Under the pieces are notes generated by a model. That model was not told the DNA's origin. It searched no databases and worked only from the letters and a program-made list of their open reading frames with translations. The translations under genes were made by a program, and so were the position numbers. From the NCBI GenBank assembly GCA_031279395.1, contig JAITIO010000042.1:1-35473 (forward strand): a stretch of 35,473 nt of DNA. Reading direction: 5' to 3'. The DNA is from Puniceicoccales bacterium. GTDB lineage: Bacteria; Verrucomicrobiota; Verrucomicrobiia; Opitutales; JAIRKQ01. Every line of letters begins with the position of its first letter. Position 1 is the first letter of the stretch. This document shows, piece by piece, positions 7,189 through 16,289 of this stretch.

Positions 7189-8796
7189 ATGAAAACTGCA
7201 TGGTTATTTCTTATAATCTCCTTATGTATACTCCCCGGATGTAAAAAAAAGGAGGCAAATGTTGTCCAACAAAATTTGAGGATATCTTCTCCAAATGAGC
7301 TATTAAATGCGGACCCACAGCAGGTATACAGCAGCAGCGACTGCAAGATTATGCAGGCTGTTTTCGAAGGGTTAGTTGTGCCAGATCCTGAAACAATGAA
7401 ACCGCTACCTGGGATGGCAGAGCGATGGAAGGTATCATCTGACAAAAAAGTATACGAGTTTTTCCTAAGGGACAATGCCATGTGGTCCAATGGAACTCCC
7501 GTCACGGCAGAAGATTTTGTCTATGCGGCCAAACGAGCACTATCGTCCAAATTTGCCTGTGCGGCAGTGGATGTGTTTTTCCCTGTCCTCAATGCCAAAA
7601 AATTTTTTAATAGGGAAATTCGAAACTTTTCCATGGTTGGAATACGTGCGGTAAATTCTCGAACGTTGATAATTGAACTGGAGAAAAACGACCCATATTT
7701 TCTGGTAACTTTGATGCACCAATGTTGGTTTCCGTTAAACGATGAGGTTATTGCATCGTTAGAAGAGTATTCCCGCCCTTTGGACGACTTATCCAATGTT
7801 TTTAAATTAAAAATCATTTCCAATGGCCCATTCACTTTTGCGGAGAGGAAGCCAGGGATAAGTTTGCTATTGAAAAAAAATCCTAAATATTGGGATGCCG
7901 ACAATGTATTGCTATCATCGGTAATGTTTTCTACAAACAACAATCAGGCCCTAGCCGTAAAAAATTTTTCAGAGAGGCAAGTAGATATCGTTGAACTTCA
8001 ATGGGACGATGAATCTACAATCGGAGATTGTTTGCAAGACAAAGAATTGATGTTATCTCCGGCGCTCGAGTGTTTTGGCCTTGCATTTAACGTTACAAAC
8101 TCTGTTTTTAAAAACAAAAATATTAGGTTTGCCATGGCTATGGCCATTGACCGAGAAAAGTTGTTAGCCAAAATAGGGAAAAACAGAAAACTTGCAGCCT
8201 ATAGTTTTGTTCCGATCTATGATAAAAAGTATGAGAGTACACCTCTATTCAAGCAAGATATTCAGCTAGCACGCAAGCTATTTGAAGAAGCAGGCTATAA
8301 TTCTACGGTAAAATTTCCACCCGTAAAAATATTGTGCAACACCTTGGATGCCGGATTATACGCCATAATCCTAGAACAGGTTAGGGAAGATTGGAAAAAT
8401 GTTCTAGGGGTAGATACTTTCGTAGATAGTAGAGGTTTTGACTCCTTTTTTGCCCATAGAAAGAAAGTAGACTTTGATGTAATCAAAGTTGCACTTGGAG
8501 GTTTGCATTGCAACCCTGCGTTTATCATGCACATTTTTATGTCCAAAGATTCCCATAACTATGGCAAATGGGCAGACCCAACCTACGATGGGATGCTAAA
8601 ACGGATCAAAAAAACCAACAGCAAGAAAAAACTCAGAAGATTAACAAAGGACATGGAGTTGTACCTAGCCAATGAAATGCCTGCCATTCCGCTGTTTTTT
8701 AATTCCCATTCATTTTTGGTAAGAAAATCCCTGAGGGGGTGGTTTCCCAATCCAATGAACATGCATCCACTTAAATTTGTTTACTTTGCCCGCTGA
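7189..8796 (+). CDS. Oligopeptide ABC transporter substrate-binding lipoprotein (SBP family 5)
   Basis: An extracytoplasmic solute-binding protein of the OppA/DppA family (535 residues, normal length) that would deliver peptides to an ABC importer. A lipoprotein signal is clear: hydrophobic core, then lipobox LPGC with Cys18, followed by KKKE. Family-5 features include PQQVYSSSDCKIMQAVFEGL, the segment LPGMAERWKVSSDKKVYEF and VTAEDFVYAAKRAL. Its ATG lies 3 bases after the deoA-like stop, so the two are probably co-transcribed and perhaps translationally coupled. The cognate permease and ATPase genes are not in the window. Its 3' end overlaps a convergent ORF by 87 bases. The exact ligand cannot be told from sequence. 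Confidence 0.92.
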   Translation: MKTAWLFLIISLCILPGCKKKEANVVQQNLRISSPNELLNADPQQVYSSSDCKIMQAVFEGLVVPDPETMKPLPGMAERWKVSSDKKVYEFFLRDNAMWSNGTPVTAEDFVYAAKRALSSKFACAAVDVFFPVLNAKKFFNREIRNFSMVGIRAVNSRTLIIELEKNDPYFLVTLMHQCWFPLNDEVIASLEEYSRPLDDLSNVFKLKIISNGPFTFAERKPGISLLLKKNPKYWDADNVLLSSVMFSTNNNQALAVKNFSERQVDIVELQWDDESTIGDCLQDKELMLSPALECFGLAFNVTNSVFKNKNIRFAMAMAIDREKLLAKIGKNRKLAAYSFVPIYDKKYESTPLFKQDIQLARKLFEEAGYNSTVKFPPVKILCNTLDAGLYAIILEQVREDWKNVLGVDTFVDSRGFDSFFAHRKKVDFDVIKVALGGLHCNPAFIMHIFMSKDSHNYGKWADPTYDGMLKRIKKTNSKKKLRRLTKDMELYLANEMPAIPLFFNSHSFLVRKSLRGWFPNPMNMHPLKFVYFAR

Positions 8797-9288
8797 AATG
8801 TTCCCAGCCAAGCCGTTAGTTTTTGTCATATATTCTGCCATTTTTTCCATAAAATAATCGTGTCCATATTGGCTATTCCGTATGTTCAGTGAAAGTTCCG
8901 TAAAGGTGTCCATAACTAGGAAATTCGAAGAAGACATAAAGCAAATATTGTTATTCGGTTGTGTCTTTTTTGCAATTCGTTCAACCAAGGAATCATCTCC
9001 GTACATTATCGTAAATAAACAATCATCGTTAATGGCAGCTCCCATTTGTTTCAAAGAGTCTAGTATTGCATCGATGGCAAAATCCAGGTTGGTAAAATTC
9101 GGCAAACACCACTTATAGACTTTGGCAAAGGAAAAATTTCTTTCACAGGATGTTTTTTCGTCCACCAACAAAAGTATGGCATCAAATTGCCCCATAAGGT
9201 ATGTTTCATTGATGGCAAGGGTTGTGTTTTGATCAATGGATCCATCAATATTCGGCAGTAAAATAGGCGAAATGACTAGAATGTTCAT
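8710..9288 (-). CDS. Unrecognised protein, convergent with oppA and antisense-facing the secretin
   Basis: This open frame fills the otherwise gene-free stretch between oppA and the secretin. From ATG 9288 it gives 192 residues starting MNILVISPILLPNIDG. It has mixed hydrophobic and charged segments, no clear signal peptide and no motif I can name. The frame is open further upstream to 9627, so the start could be earlier and would then overlap the secretin signal peptide in antisense. Its 3' end overlaps the oppA coding end by 87 bases. No good ribosome binding site precedes any start. In a window this densely coding, a gap of about 600 bases with such a long open frame suggests a real gene, but chance cannot be excluded. 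The stretch DPILAKESVQKVSAYAKQ upstream vaguely recalls SGNH hydrolases; I do not assign it. Confidence 0.45.
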   Translation of the reverse strand: MNILVISPILLPNIDGSIDQNTTLAINETYLMGQFDAILLLVDEKTSCERNFSFAKVYKWCLPNFTNLDFAIDAILDSLKQMGAAINDDCLFTIMYGDDSLVERIAKKTQPNNNICFMSSSNFLVMDTFTELSLNIRNSQYGHDYFMEKMAEYMTKTNGLAGNISAGKVNKFKWMHVHWIGKPPPQGFSYQK

Positions 9289-9391
9289 AGGTGGGATACC
9301 TACGTTAAACGAGCGATCAGACAAGAATTTTTTGTAAACAACAATTTGTTTTGCATATGCGGAAACTTTTTGTACGCTTTCTTTAGCAAGA

Positions 9392-11377
9392 ATGGGATCG
9401 AAAAAGGTTGGATTTTGTGCATTGATCTTGGTGGCTACTTTGTCGTTACCTGTCGAATCTTCCTTGAATAACATCGGAGAATTGCAGCGAAAAATATTCA
9501 TCCAATCCACCCAATTTGATTCCAGCAATCCAATGCCAGAAATAACGACGGAAATAAATTTAACAGACCTGGGGACACCTCCCATGATCAAATCAACGAA
9601 AAAAAAGATCAATGTCTCATTTTTCAACGACGAAAATACCTTTCACCGGGCCACTCGAAAGAAATTGCTAGAAGAAGTCGAAGCAAATTGGCAAACGTCC
9701 ACACCAAAAGATCCGATTTTAGACAACCATTCGGCCACCGATTTATATGAAAACACGCTTTTTGAAAGGGCAAATAGAATTATCATTCCCCGAGTGAGAT
9801 TCATAGATACCCCTCTGGTACGGGTGATTGAATCCTTGGCCAATCTGGCGGAGGTCAATGATCCCACCATCGATAATAATGGAAATGGAATAAACATCGT
9901 GCTGCTTGGAATGGAAAGTGTGGGAAATGAACCGATGGTGAATTTGAATTTGAAAAACATTTCTTTCTACCGTTTAGTTGAATTGATCGCCCAATCGGTT
10001 TCCTATCAATTTGATATCACCAAGGATACGATCATTATTTACAAGCGTAACCTAACCGAAGGCATATTAGATACACAATTTTTCCCCATATCCCGCGCAA
10101 CTCTGGTCCGACTGACAGGTATTCAAGGCATAAATCATCACATATACAACGCCCCGGGTTCCCCGGAAAATGTTGCCGACGAAGAACATGCCATAAAAGA
10201 ATTTTTTCAACGGGCAGGAATAAATTTCACGGATGTTGCCGGTAGTAGTTTAGCATTCGACGGTTCCCAGATAATAGTTACCAATACGGGAAGAAATTTA
10301 AGAAAAATTAGCAACATACTTCAAAAATACTCCGAAGTTAAACAGGTTGAAATCGAGACAAAATTTCTGGAAATTCAACAGGGAGTGCTCGATGAGTTGG
10401 GCATTCGCTGGCAATTAGGAAGTAAAAATGCGGATAATAAAATATTTTTTCAAACTGGGAAAACCGTTGACAATTTACGGCATGATAATCTACGCACCCT
10501 AGTAGAAACATTCGCATCTACAAATTTTTCAAGGGGGGATGGCAAAATAGTTGGATCCAATCTAGAAGCCAGTCCCATTGCCTTGTCGAACCAACCGCCC
10601 GGACTTCCAGGGCAAATAAACCTGGGCGCATCAGCCACACCCCTGACGAATTTTACCGGTGTATTAAATAGCCTACAGTGCAACGTTATGATCCAAGCGT
10701 TGGAACAGCATGCGGGGTCGGATCTTATGAGTGCTCCAAAACTGACGGTGCTTTCCGGAAAGACGGCAAAAATTGTCATAGCCATGGAATTACGCTATCC
10801 TCAGAGCTATGGGGATACACATTCCGAAGTCGGTACGGGGTATTCCGGATTAGGCGCGTCGAGTTCCGCTGGAGTGACGATAACGGCTGGTACACCGCAA
10901 AATTTTACCACACGCAACGTTGGTGTGGAAATGAGTGTAACTCCCATCGTCGAAATGGATGGTAGCATCAGTTTGCAGCTTGAACCAAAGGTCACCGAAT
11001 TCGAAGGGTTTGTTGAATATGGTGGAGTAAATGTTGCCGTGACGTCAGGCAATACGGTCACCATTCCATCCGGATTTTATCAGCCGATATTTTCAACTCG
11101 AGAAATCCACACGGAGGTTAATGTTTTCGATGGAGCAACCGTTGTCATGGGCGGTCTAACCCGTGAAGAAGTGAAAGAGGTAAACGACAAAGTCCCCATA
11201 TTGGGAAACATTCCCCTGCTCGGTAAATTGTTTAGATCGAAAAGTGAAACCATTCAGAAACGAAACCTGTTGATTTTTGTCACTGCCCACACCATCTCAC
11301 CCTTGGGAAACAAGAAATTGCTACCCAACGGGGAACAATCCCCGAGCCAAATAGTTCCGATCAAAAACTCAAGGTGA
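9392..11377 (+). CDS. Outer-membrane secretin (GspD/PilQ/SctC superfamily)
   Basis: A 661-residue outer-membrane channel protein. It has a signal peptide (basic MGSKK, hydrophobic core, cleavage near LPVESS), two or more N-domains (RVRFIDTPLVRVIESLAN and MVNLNLKNISFYRLVELIAQS are secretin N-domain like), a further N-domain (TGRNLRKISNILQKYSEVKQVEIETKFLEI) and a C-terminal secretin domain from about residue 440. The secretin domain includes LMSAPKLTVLSGKTAKI and ends with the hallmark VPILGNIPLLGKLFRSK. Secretins serve type II and type III secretion and type IV pili. The nearby sct operon makes a T3SS role attractive, but it is about 4 kb away and separated by comM, rpoZ-smpB and an MFS gene. 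The first ATG (9392) is used because it gives the signal peptide. Confidence 0.9.
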   Translation: MGSKKVGFCALILVATLSLPVESSLNNIGELQRKIFIQSTQFDSSNPMPEITTEINLTDLGTPPMIKSTKKKINVSFFNDENTFHRATRKKLLEEVEANWQTSTPKDPILDNHSATDLYENTLFERANRIIIPRVRFIDTPLVRVIESLANLAEVNDPTIDNNGNGINIVLLGMESVGNEPMVNLNLKNISFYRLVELIAQSVSYQFDITKDTIIIYKRNLTEGILDTQFFPISRATLVRLTGIQGINHHIYNAPGSPENVADEEHAIKEFFQRAGINFTDVAGSSLAFDGSQIIVTNTGRNLRKISNILQKYSEVKQVEIETKFLEIQQGVLDELGIRWQLGSKNADNKIFFQTGKTVDNLRHDNLRTLVETFASTNFSRGDGKIVGSNLEASPIALSNQPPGLPGQINLGASATPLTNFTGVLNSLQCNVMIQALEQHAGSDLMSAPKLTVLSGKTAKIVIAMELRYPQSYGDTHSEVGTGYSGLGASSSAGVTITAGTPQNFTTRNVGVEMSVTPIVEMDGSISLQLEPKVTEFEGFVEYGGVNVAVTSGNTVTIPSGFYQPIFSTREIHTEVNVFDGATVVMGGLTREEVKEVNDKVPILGNIPLLGKLFRSKSETIQKRNLLIFVTAHTISPLGNKKLLPNGEQSPSQIVPIKNSR

Positions 11378-11506
11378 TATTTTGCCGAACGGTGTCACAA
11401 AGGAACACACTATCCCATCGATTTTTGGCAAAAAAAGTCTCCAATCAGTTCGACATCGGTACGTTGTAAAAGTTTTGCCGCAACAAAACATTGTGCTTGA
11501 CTTGGG

Positions 11507-13066
11507 ATGGTAATTATGAAATTTAATACACCCATGTTATCCACGGTTTTCTCCTGTGCATTGCGAGGCATTGACGCTGTTAATATTGCCGTTGAGGTCA
11601 ATTCCGGAGAGCGAGGAGATTTGAAATTTATAATCGTTGGGTTACCTGATACGGCCATAAAAGAATCCTGTGACAGGATATTTTCTGCACTTGTAAATAG
11701 CGGATATGCCATTCCCTATACCAGAACGACCGTAAACTTGGCACCTTCGTATATCAGAAAAGAAGGATCTTTCTACGACCTGCCCATTGCACTCGGTGTA
11801 ATTCAGAGTACGGGTCAGTCTTACATCCATAATTTGAGTGAGTTCATAGTCGCTGGCGAACTGGGGCTCTCTGGGAAAATTCGAGAAATCAAAGGCGGTC
11901 TTACCTTTGCCATAAAAGCAAAAAAAGAGAGGAAAAAATTACTATTGCCCGTGAAGGCTGCCCAGGAAGCATCGTTTGTCGATGGTGTAGAAATTTTCGC
12001 AGTGAGTAATCTAAATGAAGCGGTTAAATTTCTGGCTGGCCAAATAAAATTAGACCCCCTGGAACACAAAAATTTTCTTACCCTACTAAAAAATGAAGAC
12101 CGCCTAGACTTTTCCGAAGTAAAAGGCCAAGAAAGTTTACGCAGAGCCGTAGAAATAGCCGTTGCCGGAGCCCATAATATTCTAATGATCGGACCTCCTG
12201 GCGCCGGAAAATCGATGATTGCCAAACGTATCCCAAGCATAATGCCCATGCTCGCCTTCGATGAATTCTTGGAAACGATGAGTATTTATTCGGCGGCAGG
12301 ATTACTCATGGCAGAAAAAAATTCCCATTTCGAACGTCCATTTCGGTCTCCCCACCACACGATTAGCAACGCAGGTTTACTGGGAGGAGGCAGCATCCCA
12401 TGTCCAGGAGAGATTTCACTGGCACACAACGGGGTATTGTTTTTGGATGAGCTATCGGAATTTCGCCGCACAACCCTAGAATCTTTGCGCCAACCACTGG
12501 AAGATGGCAGCGTGACGATTTCCAGGAGTTCCGGAAAGGTAAAATTTCCATGCCGAACGATGATTGTTGGAGCAATGAATCCGTGCCCATGTGGATATTT
12601 GGGGGATAAGACGCACAGGTGCAAATGTAGCCACCTGGACATTCGACGGTATAGGTCCCGCATCAGTGGACCAATGATGGATAGATTCGACATGCAGATA
12701 AACGTTCTTGCCGTTCCGATTGAAGATATTCAGTCAAAAAAATTTTCCGAATCATCCATGAACATACGGGTTCGCGTAGAAAAAGCATCAAAAATTCAAA
12801 CGGAACGTTTCAAATCTTCGCAAAATGGGCGTAATGCCCACATGTCCCACGGCGAAGTGGTGAAATTTTGCAAGGTCGATGAGGAATCTTCTGACCTGTT
12901 GGCAACGGCCATGAGACAATTGGGCCTTTCCGCCAGGGCATACGATAAAATTTTAAAAGTTAGTCGCACAATCGCAGATTTGGAATGTGAAGAGAAAATT
13001 TTATCGCATCACATTTTAGAATCCATTCAGTATCGCTCATTGGAGATGATCATAGATGGAAGATAG
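11507..13066 (+). CDS. comM: ComM/YifB-family Mg-chelatase-like AAA+ ATPase
   Basis: A 519-residue AAA+ protein of the ComM (YifB) family, a hexameric branch-migration helicase that helps integrate incoming DNA during natural transformation and is widespread also in non-competent bacteria. Visible in order: N-terminal Lon-protease-like ATPase-adjacent domain (IIVGLPDTAIKES, FYDLPIALG, GELGLSGKIREIKG), Walker A GPPGAGKSM near residue 229, the family segment RPFRSPHHTISNAGLLGGG, Walker B FLDELSEF, then a Cys cluster in MNPCPCGYLGD and C-terminal LSARAYDKILKVSRTIADLE. The start may be ATG 11507 or ATG 11516. The gene follows the secretin after about 130 bases and is convergent with smpB. Confidence 0.95.
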   Translation: MVIMKFNTPMLSTVFSCALRGIDAVNIAVEVNSGERGDLKFIIVGLPDTAIKESCDRIFSALVNSGYAIPYTRTTVNLAPSYIRKEGSFYDLPIALGVIQSTGQSYIHNLSEFIVAGELGLSGKIREIKGGLTFAIKAKKERKKLLLPVKAAQEASFVDGVEIFAVSNLNEAVKFLAGQIKLDPLEHKNFLTLLKNEDRLDFSEVKGQESLRRAVEIAVAGAHNILMIGPPGAGKSMIAKRIPSIMPMLAFDEFLETMSIYSAAGLLMAEKNSHFERPFRSPHHTISNAGLLGGGSIPCPGEISLAHNGVLFLDELSEFRRTTLESLRQPLEDGSVTISRSSGKVKFPCRTMIVGAMNPCPCGYLGDKTHRCKCSHLDIRRYRSRISGPMMDRFDMQINVLAVPIEDIQSKKFSESSMNIRVRVEKASKIQTERFKSSQNGRNAHMSHGEVVKFCKVDEESSDLLATAMRQLGLSARAYDKILKVSRTIADLECEEKILSHHILESIQYRSLEMIIDGR

Positions 13067-13143
13067 GATGGTTCTTTTGCCAGGAAAAGTCAAAGTTGTT
13101 CCACTTTCGTGGATTTGAATAGCAAAGTTGCTCGCAATATCGT

Positions 13144-13638
13144 TTACCTGCCATTGGAATTGCGCATTTGGGAAGCAATTGCACGCTCCGTTTCTCGGAA
13201 AGCTTCTTTCTTTTTTAAGATTTCACGCTTGTCAAAAAGTTTTTTACCTTTGCAAATGGCAATGTTTACCTTTACAAGACCACCTTTAAAAAAGATTTTC
13301 AGTGGCAAAACTGACATTTTTTCACGTTCCATGGCAAACAAAAGTTTTCTTATTTCGCTGGAGTGGAGTAAAAGTTTCCGTGGACGCGTACAATTATATT
13401 CATCTGGTTCACAAAATTTGTACTCTGCAATGTTTACGTTATATAAAAACAGCTCCCCTGCCCGATTGGGACGAACGAAGGAATCGCTGATTTGCGCATG
13501 GCCCATGCGTAGGGATTTTACTTCCGGTCCGAGTAAAACAATGCCCGCTTCAAACTTTTCTCCAACGAAGTAATCGTGAAAAATCTTCTTGTTACGGATT
13601 TCACAGGTACCTTTACTTGGGTTTGTGGATTTTTTCAC
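13144..13638 (-). CDS. smpB: SsrA-binding protein SmpB
   Basis: A 164-residue SmpB, partner of tmRNA in rescuing stalled ribosomes. Family hallmarks are present: a KIFHDYFVGEKFEAGIVLLG opening, GPEVKSLRMGHAQISDSF, an HSSEIRKLL-like segment, then the basic C-terminal tail needed on the ribosome (KGKKLFDKREILKKKEAFRETERAI). rpoZ lies 9 bases upstream on the same strand and the two probably form one transcript. The tmRNA gene itself is not seen in this window. Confidence 0.95.
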   Translation of the reverse strand: MKKSTNPSKGTCEIRNKKIFHDYFVGEKFEAGIVLLGPEVKSLRMGHAQISDSFVRPNRAGELFLYNVNIAEYKFCEPDEYNCTRPRKLLLHSSEIRKLLFAMEREKMSVLPLKIFFKGGLVKVNIAICKGKKLFDKREILKKKEAFRETERAIASQMRNSNGR

Positions 13639-13647
13639 AACCTTGAA

Positions 13648-13884
13648 TCATTTATTTGCGAAAACATTATCAGCCGATCTCACTTGATCCGAATATAACT
13701 CATAGGAAATTTTACCTTCTATTATCTCCTTCAATACGACATCTTCCATGTCGAGTTTCTCCAGTGAATCAACCAGAGGTTTAGAACCCGCCTTTAGCTG
13801 TTTAACCCGTCTGGACACAACATTTATTAAAATATTAGGCTCCCTAATAATTGCAGAGGCTGCCTTCAAATAATCGTTTCTCAT
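13648..13884 (-). CDS. rpoZ: RNA polymerase omega subunit
   Basis: A 78-residue omega subunit that aids assembly of RNA polymerase through beta'. It matches the family in NILINVVSRRVKQLKAG, followed by the acidic segment LDMEDVVLKEIIEGKISYE. Length and position before smpB are normal. The ATG at 13884 starts MRNDYLKAAS. The N-terminal part is slightly degenerate relative to common versions, but the core is clear. It is divergent from the MFS gene. Confidence 0.88.
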   Translation of the reverse strand: MRNDYLKAASAIIREPNILINVVSRRVKQLKAGSKPLVDSLEKLDMEDVVLKEIIEGKISYELYSDQVRSADNVFANK

Positions 13885-13987
13885 GAAAAGCTTTTATCAA
13901 AAATCAGTAAAAAATAACATATGAAGGAAAGTCAACGTTTAATGTTGTATTTTTTAGAAAAATCAACTCATAGTAGACCGTTCACAT

Positions 13988-15241
13988 ATGACACCTCCGA
14001 CGAATAAATATGTACCGTTAGTTCTTTCATTTTTCCTATCATGTTTTCTCATAATTTTCGGGCTACCAGGGCAGAGCGTCGCCATTGGAGCGATAACCGA
14101 CTCAATACTGGCAAATACTGGATTATCTCGCAATGTTTTTAGCATACTTTACACCTGTTCCACCATAACGGGATGTTTTTTGCTATTGCCTGGAGGGTTC
14201 CTCGTAGACAAAATTGGCATTCGCAGGACAACGTTATTTGCCCTATCGGTGTGCACCGTGGTATTTTTTGCATTGGGAAATACCCAATTCTTATGTACGA
14301 AGATTTCAAATTCTCCTATCATTCGTTTTTGGTTTACGACAGCATTTTTGTATTTTAATCTGTCTGTTTTGCGATGTTTTGGCCCAAATATGTTTCCCAT
14401 GCTGGGGCGTATGCAAATTGCAAAAGCCTTTGGGAAAGCACCAGGAATTGCCGTTGGATTAAGCGGAGCACTTTTTTCCATCGCGACAGGATATTGGCCC
14501 AGCATAATGCGGTTTTTGGCAAAAAATGAAAATTGGCAAAATGCGTACAAAACGTTGGGCATTATCGGTTGTGTCCTGCTAGTAATATTTTCTATGCTAT
14601 TCTATGACATTAAACCCGAATGTACAACATCTGTCCAAAATTCTAAACCACCGAAGTACTCGGCCATAACATCCCAAAAAGAATTCTTACGACTTCCGAT
14701 CTTTTGGGGTTTGATGTCAATTCTATGCCTGACCTCATTCGTCGGGACTGGAGTTACGGTACACATTTGCGATATTTTTCAAAAAAATGGGATTGATCCC
14801 CTAGTCGCCATAAACAGCTATAGATATATGGGATATGGTATCGTATTTGCGGGACTGCTATTTGGACATCAAATTGATAAAAATAGAGTCAAAACATGCC
14901 TATTGATGTTACTTTTTTCACAATTTTTCGGGTTAGTCGGCTTGAAGATTGCACATACTACTTTCGGATTGACTGCATATATCGTTGGCACGGGGTGTTT
15001 TTGGGGAGGATACGGTATCATTAGGCAAGTGATATGGTCGAAAATATTCAGAGGAAAGGATACGGGGACCATCCTTAGCGTAGCATATTGTACCTCAACG
15101 GTTGCTGGAGCGATAGGAGTATCCTTTCTCAGCTTTGCCAAGACCCTAGGGGGATCATACTTTTGTTTGGTTTATGCGGTAGAAAGCATGCTTTTATGCA
15201 TGATTTTTCTTACCATCGGAAAATTTCCCAAAACAGTTTAG
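13988..15241 (+). CDS. Major facilitator superfamily transporter
   Basis: A 417-residue inner-membrane protein with about 12 predicted membrane segments. The first is SFFLSCFLIIFGLPGQ, and a typical loop 2-3 motif follows TM2 (GGFLVDKIGIRRT). A hydrophilic middle loop (about residues 210-235, KPECTTSVQNSKPPKYSA) separates the two halves, and a second DxxxR-like loop follows (GHQIDKNRVKT). This is the MFS fold. The substrate cannot be read from sequence; nitrate- or sugar-phosphate-like relatives exist, but nothing decides here. It is a single gene, divergent from rpoZ and ahead of the T3SS promoter. Confidence 0.88.
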   Translation: MTPPTNKYVPLVLSFFLSCFLIIFGLPGQSVAIGAITDSILANTGLSRNVFSILYTCSTITGCFLLLPGGFLVDKIGIRRTTLFALSVCTVVFFALGNTQFLCTKISNSPIIRFWFTTAFLYFNLSVLRCFGPNMFPMLGRMQIAKAFGKAPGIAVGLSGALFSIATGYWPSIMRFLAKNENWQNAYKTLGIIGCVLLVIFSMLFYDIKPECTTSVQNSKPPKYSAITSQKEFLRLPIFWGLMSILCLTSFVGTGVTVHICDIFQKNGIDPLVAINSYRYMGYGIVFAGLLFGHQIDKNRVKTCLLMLLFSQFFGLVGLKIAHTTFGLTAYIVGTGCFWGGYGIIRQVIWSKIFRGKDTGTILSVAYCTSTVAGAIGVSFLSFAKTLGGSYFCLVYAVESMLLCMIFLTIGKFPKTV

Positions 15242-15299
15242 GATCAGGGTCCATGAGATAAAAATATTTCCATTTATTTTAGATTTGAAACAATTTCAT

Positions 15300-15328
15300 T
15301 TGACTAGTTTTCAAAGAAAGATCATAAT
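15300..15328 (+). promoter_or_regulatory. Sigma70-type promoter of the sctJ operon
   Basis: TTGACT (15300-15305) and CATAAT (15323-15328) are exactly 17 bases apart, each matching five of six consensus bases. The predicted transcription start falls near 15335, leaving a leader of about 56 bases before the sctJ ATG at 15392. This argues against the in-frame GTG at 15335 as the sctJ start. Confidence 0.7.
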
Positions 15329-15391
15329 ATTCGGGTGAATTATTTGAATAATGATGACCTAGAGGGGTTGGCAAATGTGGGAAGATTTACT

Positions 15392-16276
15392 ATGGAAAAG
15401 AATGGTTTTTGTAAAAATTTGTGCCTGTTTTTTTCATTATTTATGATGCTGATACTGGTTGGCTGCGGAAAAGTTGACTTGTTGTCAAATCTGCCGGAAG
15501 AGGAAGCAAATGAAATTGTTTCTTTGATGCAACAGCATCATATTTCTGTTGTCAAAAAACCTGGTTTGGAGCTAACATGGACCATTGTGCTGAAAAACTC
15601 CGATGAATTTTCTAAGGCGGAGAAAATTTTAAAAATCAATGGCTATCCCAGGGTACAATATAATACCATAGGGCAAGTTTTCCAGAAAAGCGGATTGGTA
15701 GCCTCTCCTCTGGAGGAAAAAGCAAGGTTCATGTATGCCCTGTCGGAAAGTGTTGCTTCGACGTTGAATAAAATTCCTGGGGTTTTGACGTCGCGCGTCC
15801 ACATAGTACTGCCAGAAAATGATCCCTATTCCGATGCAGATACCGAAGCATCGGCTGCCATATTTTTGACCTATAAGGTTGGTTCGAGTTTGGATGAATC
15901 CGTACGAGAAATCAAATATCTCGTAGCAAATAGTGTCCAGGGCTTGGACTACGATAGGGTATCGATCGCTTTGTTCCCGGTAGCGACTGAAGACAACACA
16001 ACCAACAATAGTAATTTCGATACAAATGTGAGTGTTTTGGGACTGCGAATGGCAAGTGATGCGGCGACAAAATTTCTTACCATAGTTATCGTCCTCAGTG
16101 TATTGCTACTGTGTAGCATAGGAGCTGCTGCATTTTTCTTCTTCGAATCCAGAAAAAGTAAAAAGGCAGCTGCGGCTTCTAAACCTACCATCAATAACCC
16201 CGTAGTCGTGCAGAACGATACGCAAAATGTTAGTGACCTTGATGAGGAACCGGAGACTACGCAAGAGGAAAAATAG
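15392..16276 (+). CDS. sctJ: Type III secretion inner-membrane ring lipoprotein SctJ
   Basis: The YscJ/PrgK-family lipoprotein that forms the inner-membrane ring of the injectisome. The signal ends in a lipobox LVGC (Cys25). The ring-building motif region follows: VDLLSNLPEEEANEIVSLM, a second domain from about residue 85 (LVASPLEEKARFMYALSESVASTLNKIPGV), RVHIVLPEND, then SVQGLDYDRVSIAL. One membrane helix lies near the C terminus (TIVIVLSVLLLCSIGAAA), with a short acidic tail. The 294 residues are in the family range. ATG 15392 is chosen over GTG 15335 because of the signal peptide and the promoter position. It is the first gene of the operon. Confidence 0.93.
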   Translation: MEKNGFCKNLCLFFSLFMMLILVGCGKVDLLSNLPEEEANEIVSLMQQHHISVVKKPGLELTWTIVLKNSDEFSKAEKILKINGYPRVQYNTIGQVFQKSGLVASPLEEKARFMYALSESVASTLNKIPGVLTSRVHIVLPENDPYSDADTEASAAIFLTYKVGSSLDESVREIKYLVANSVQGLDYDRVSIALFPVATEDNTTNNSNFDTNVSVLGLRMASDAATKFLTIVIVLSVLLLCSIGAAAFFFFESRKSKKAAAASKPTINNPVVVQNDTQNVSDLDEEPETTQEEK

Positions 16277-16289
16277 ATAGGGATTGCAA

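Noticed and set aside
11472..11489. Inverted repeat GTTTTG-CCGCAA-CAAAAC before comM
   Set aside because: Six-base arms in A/T-rich spacer; could be an operator but nothing links it to a regulator.
13100..13113. Hairpin TCCAC-TTTC-GTGGA between comM and smpB
   Set aside because: Five-pair stem without a T run on either strand; too weak to call a terminator.
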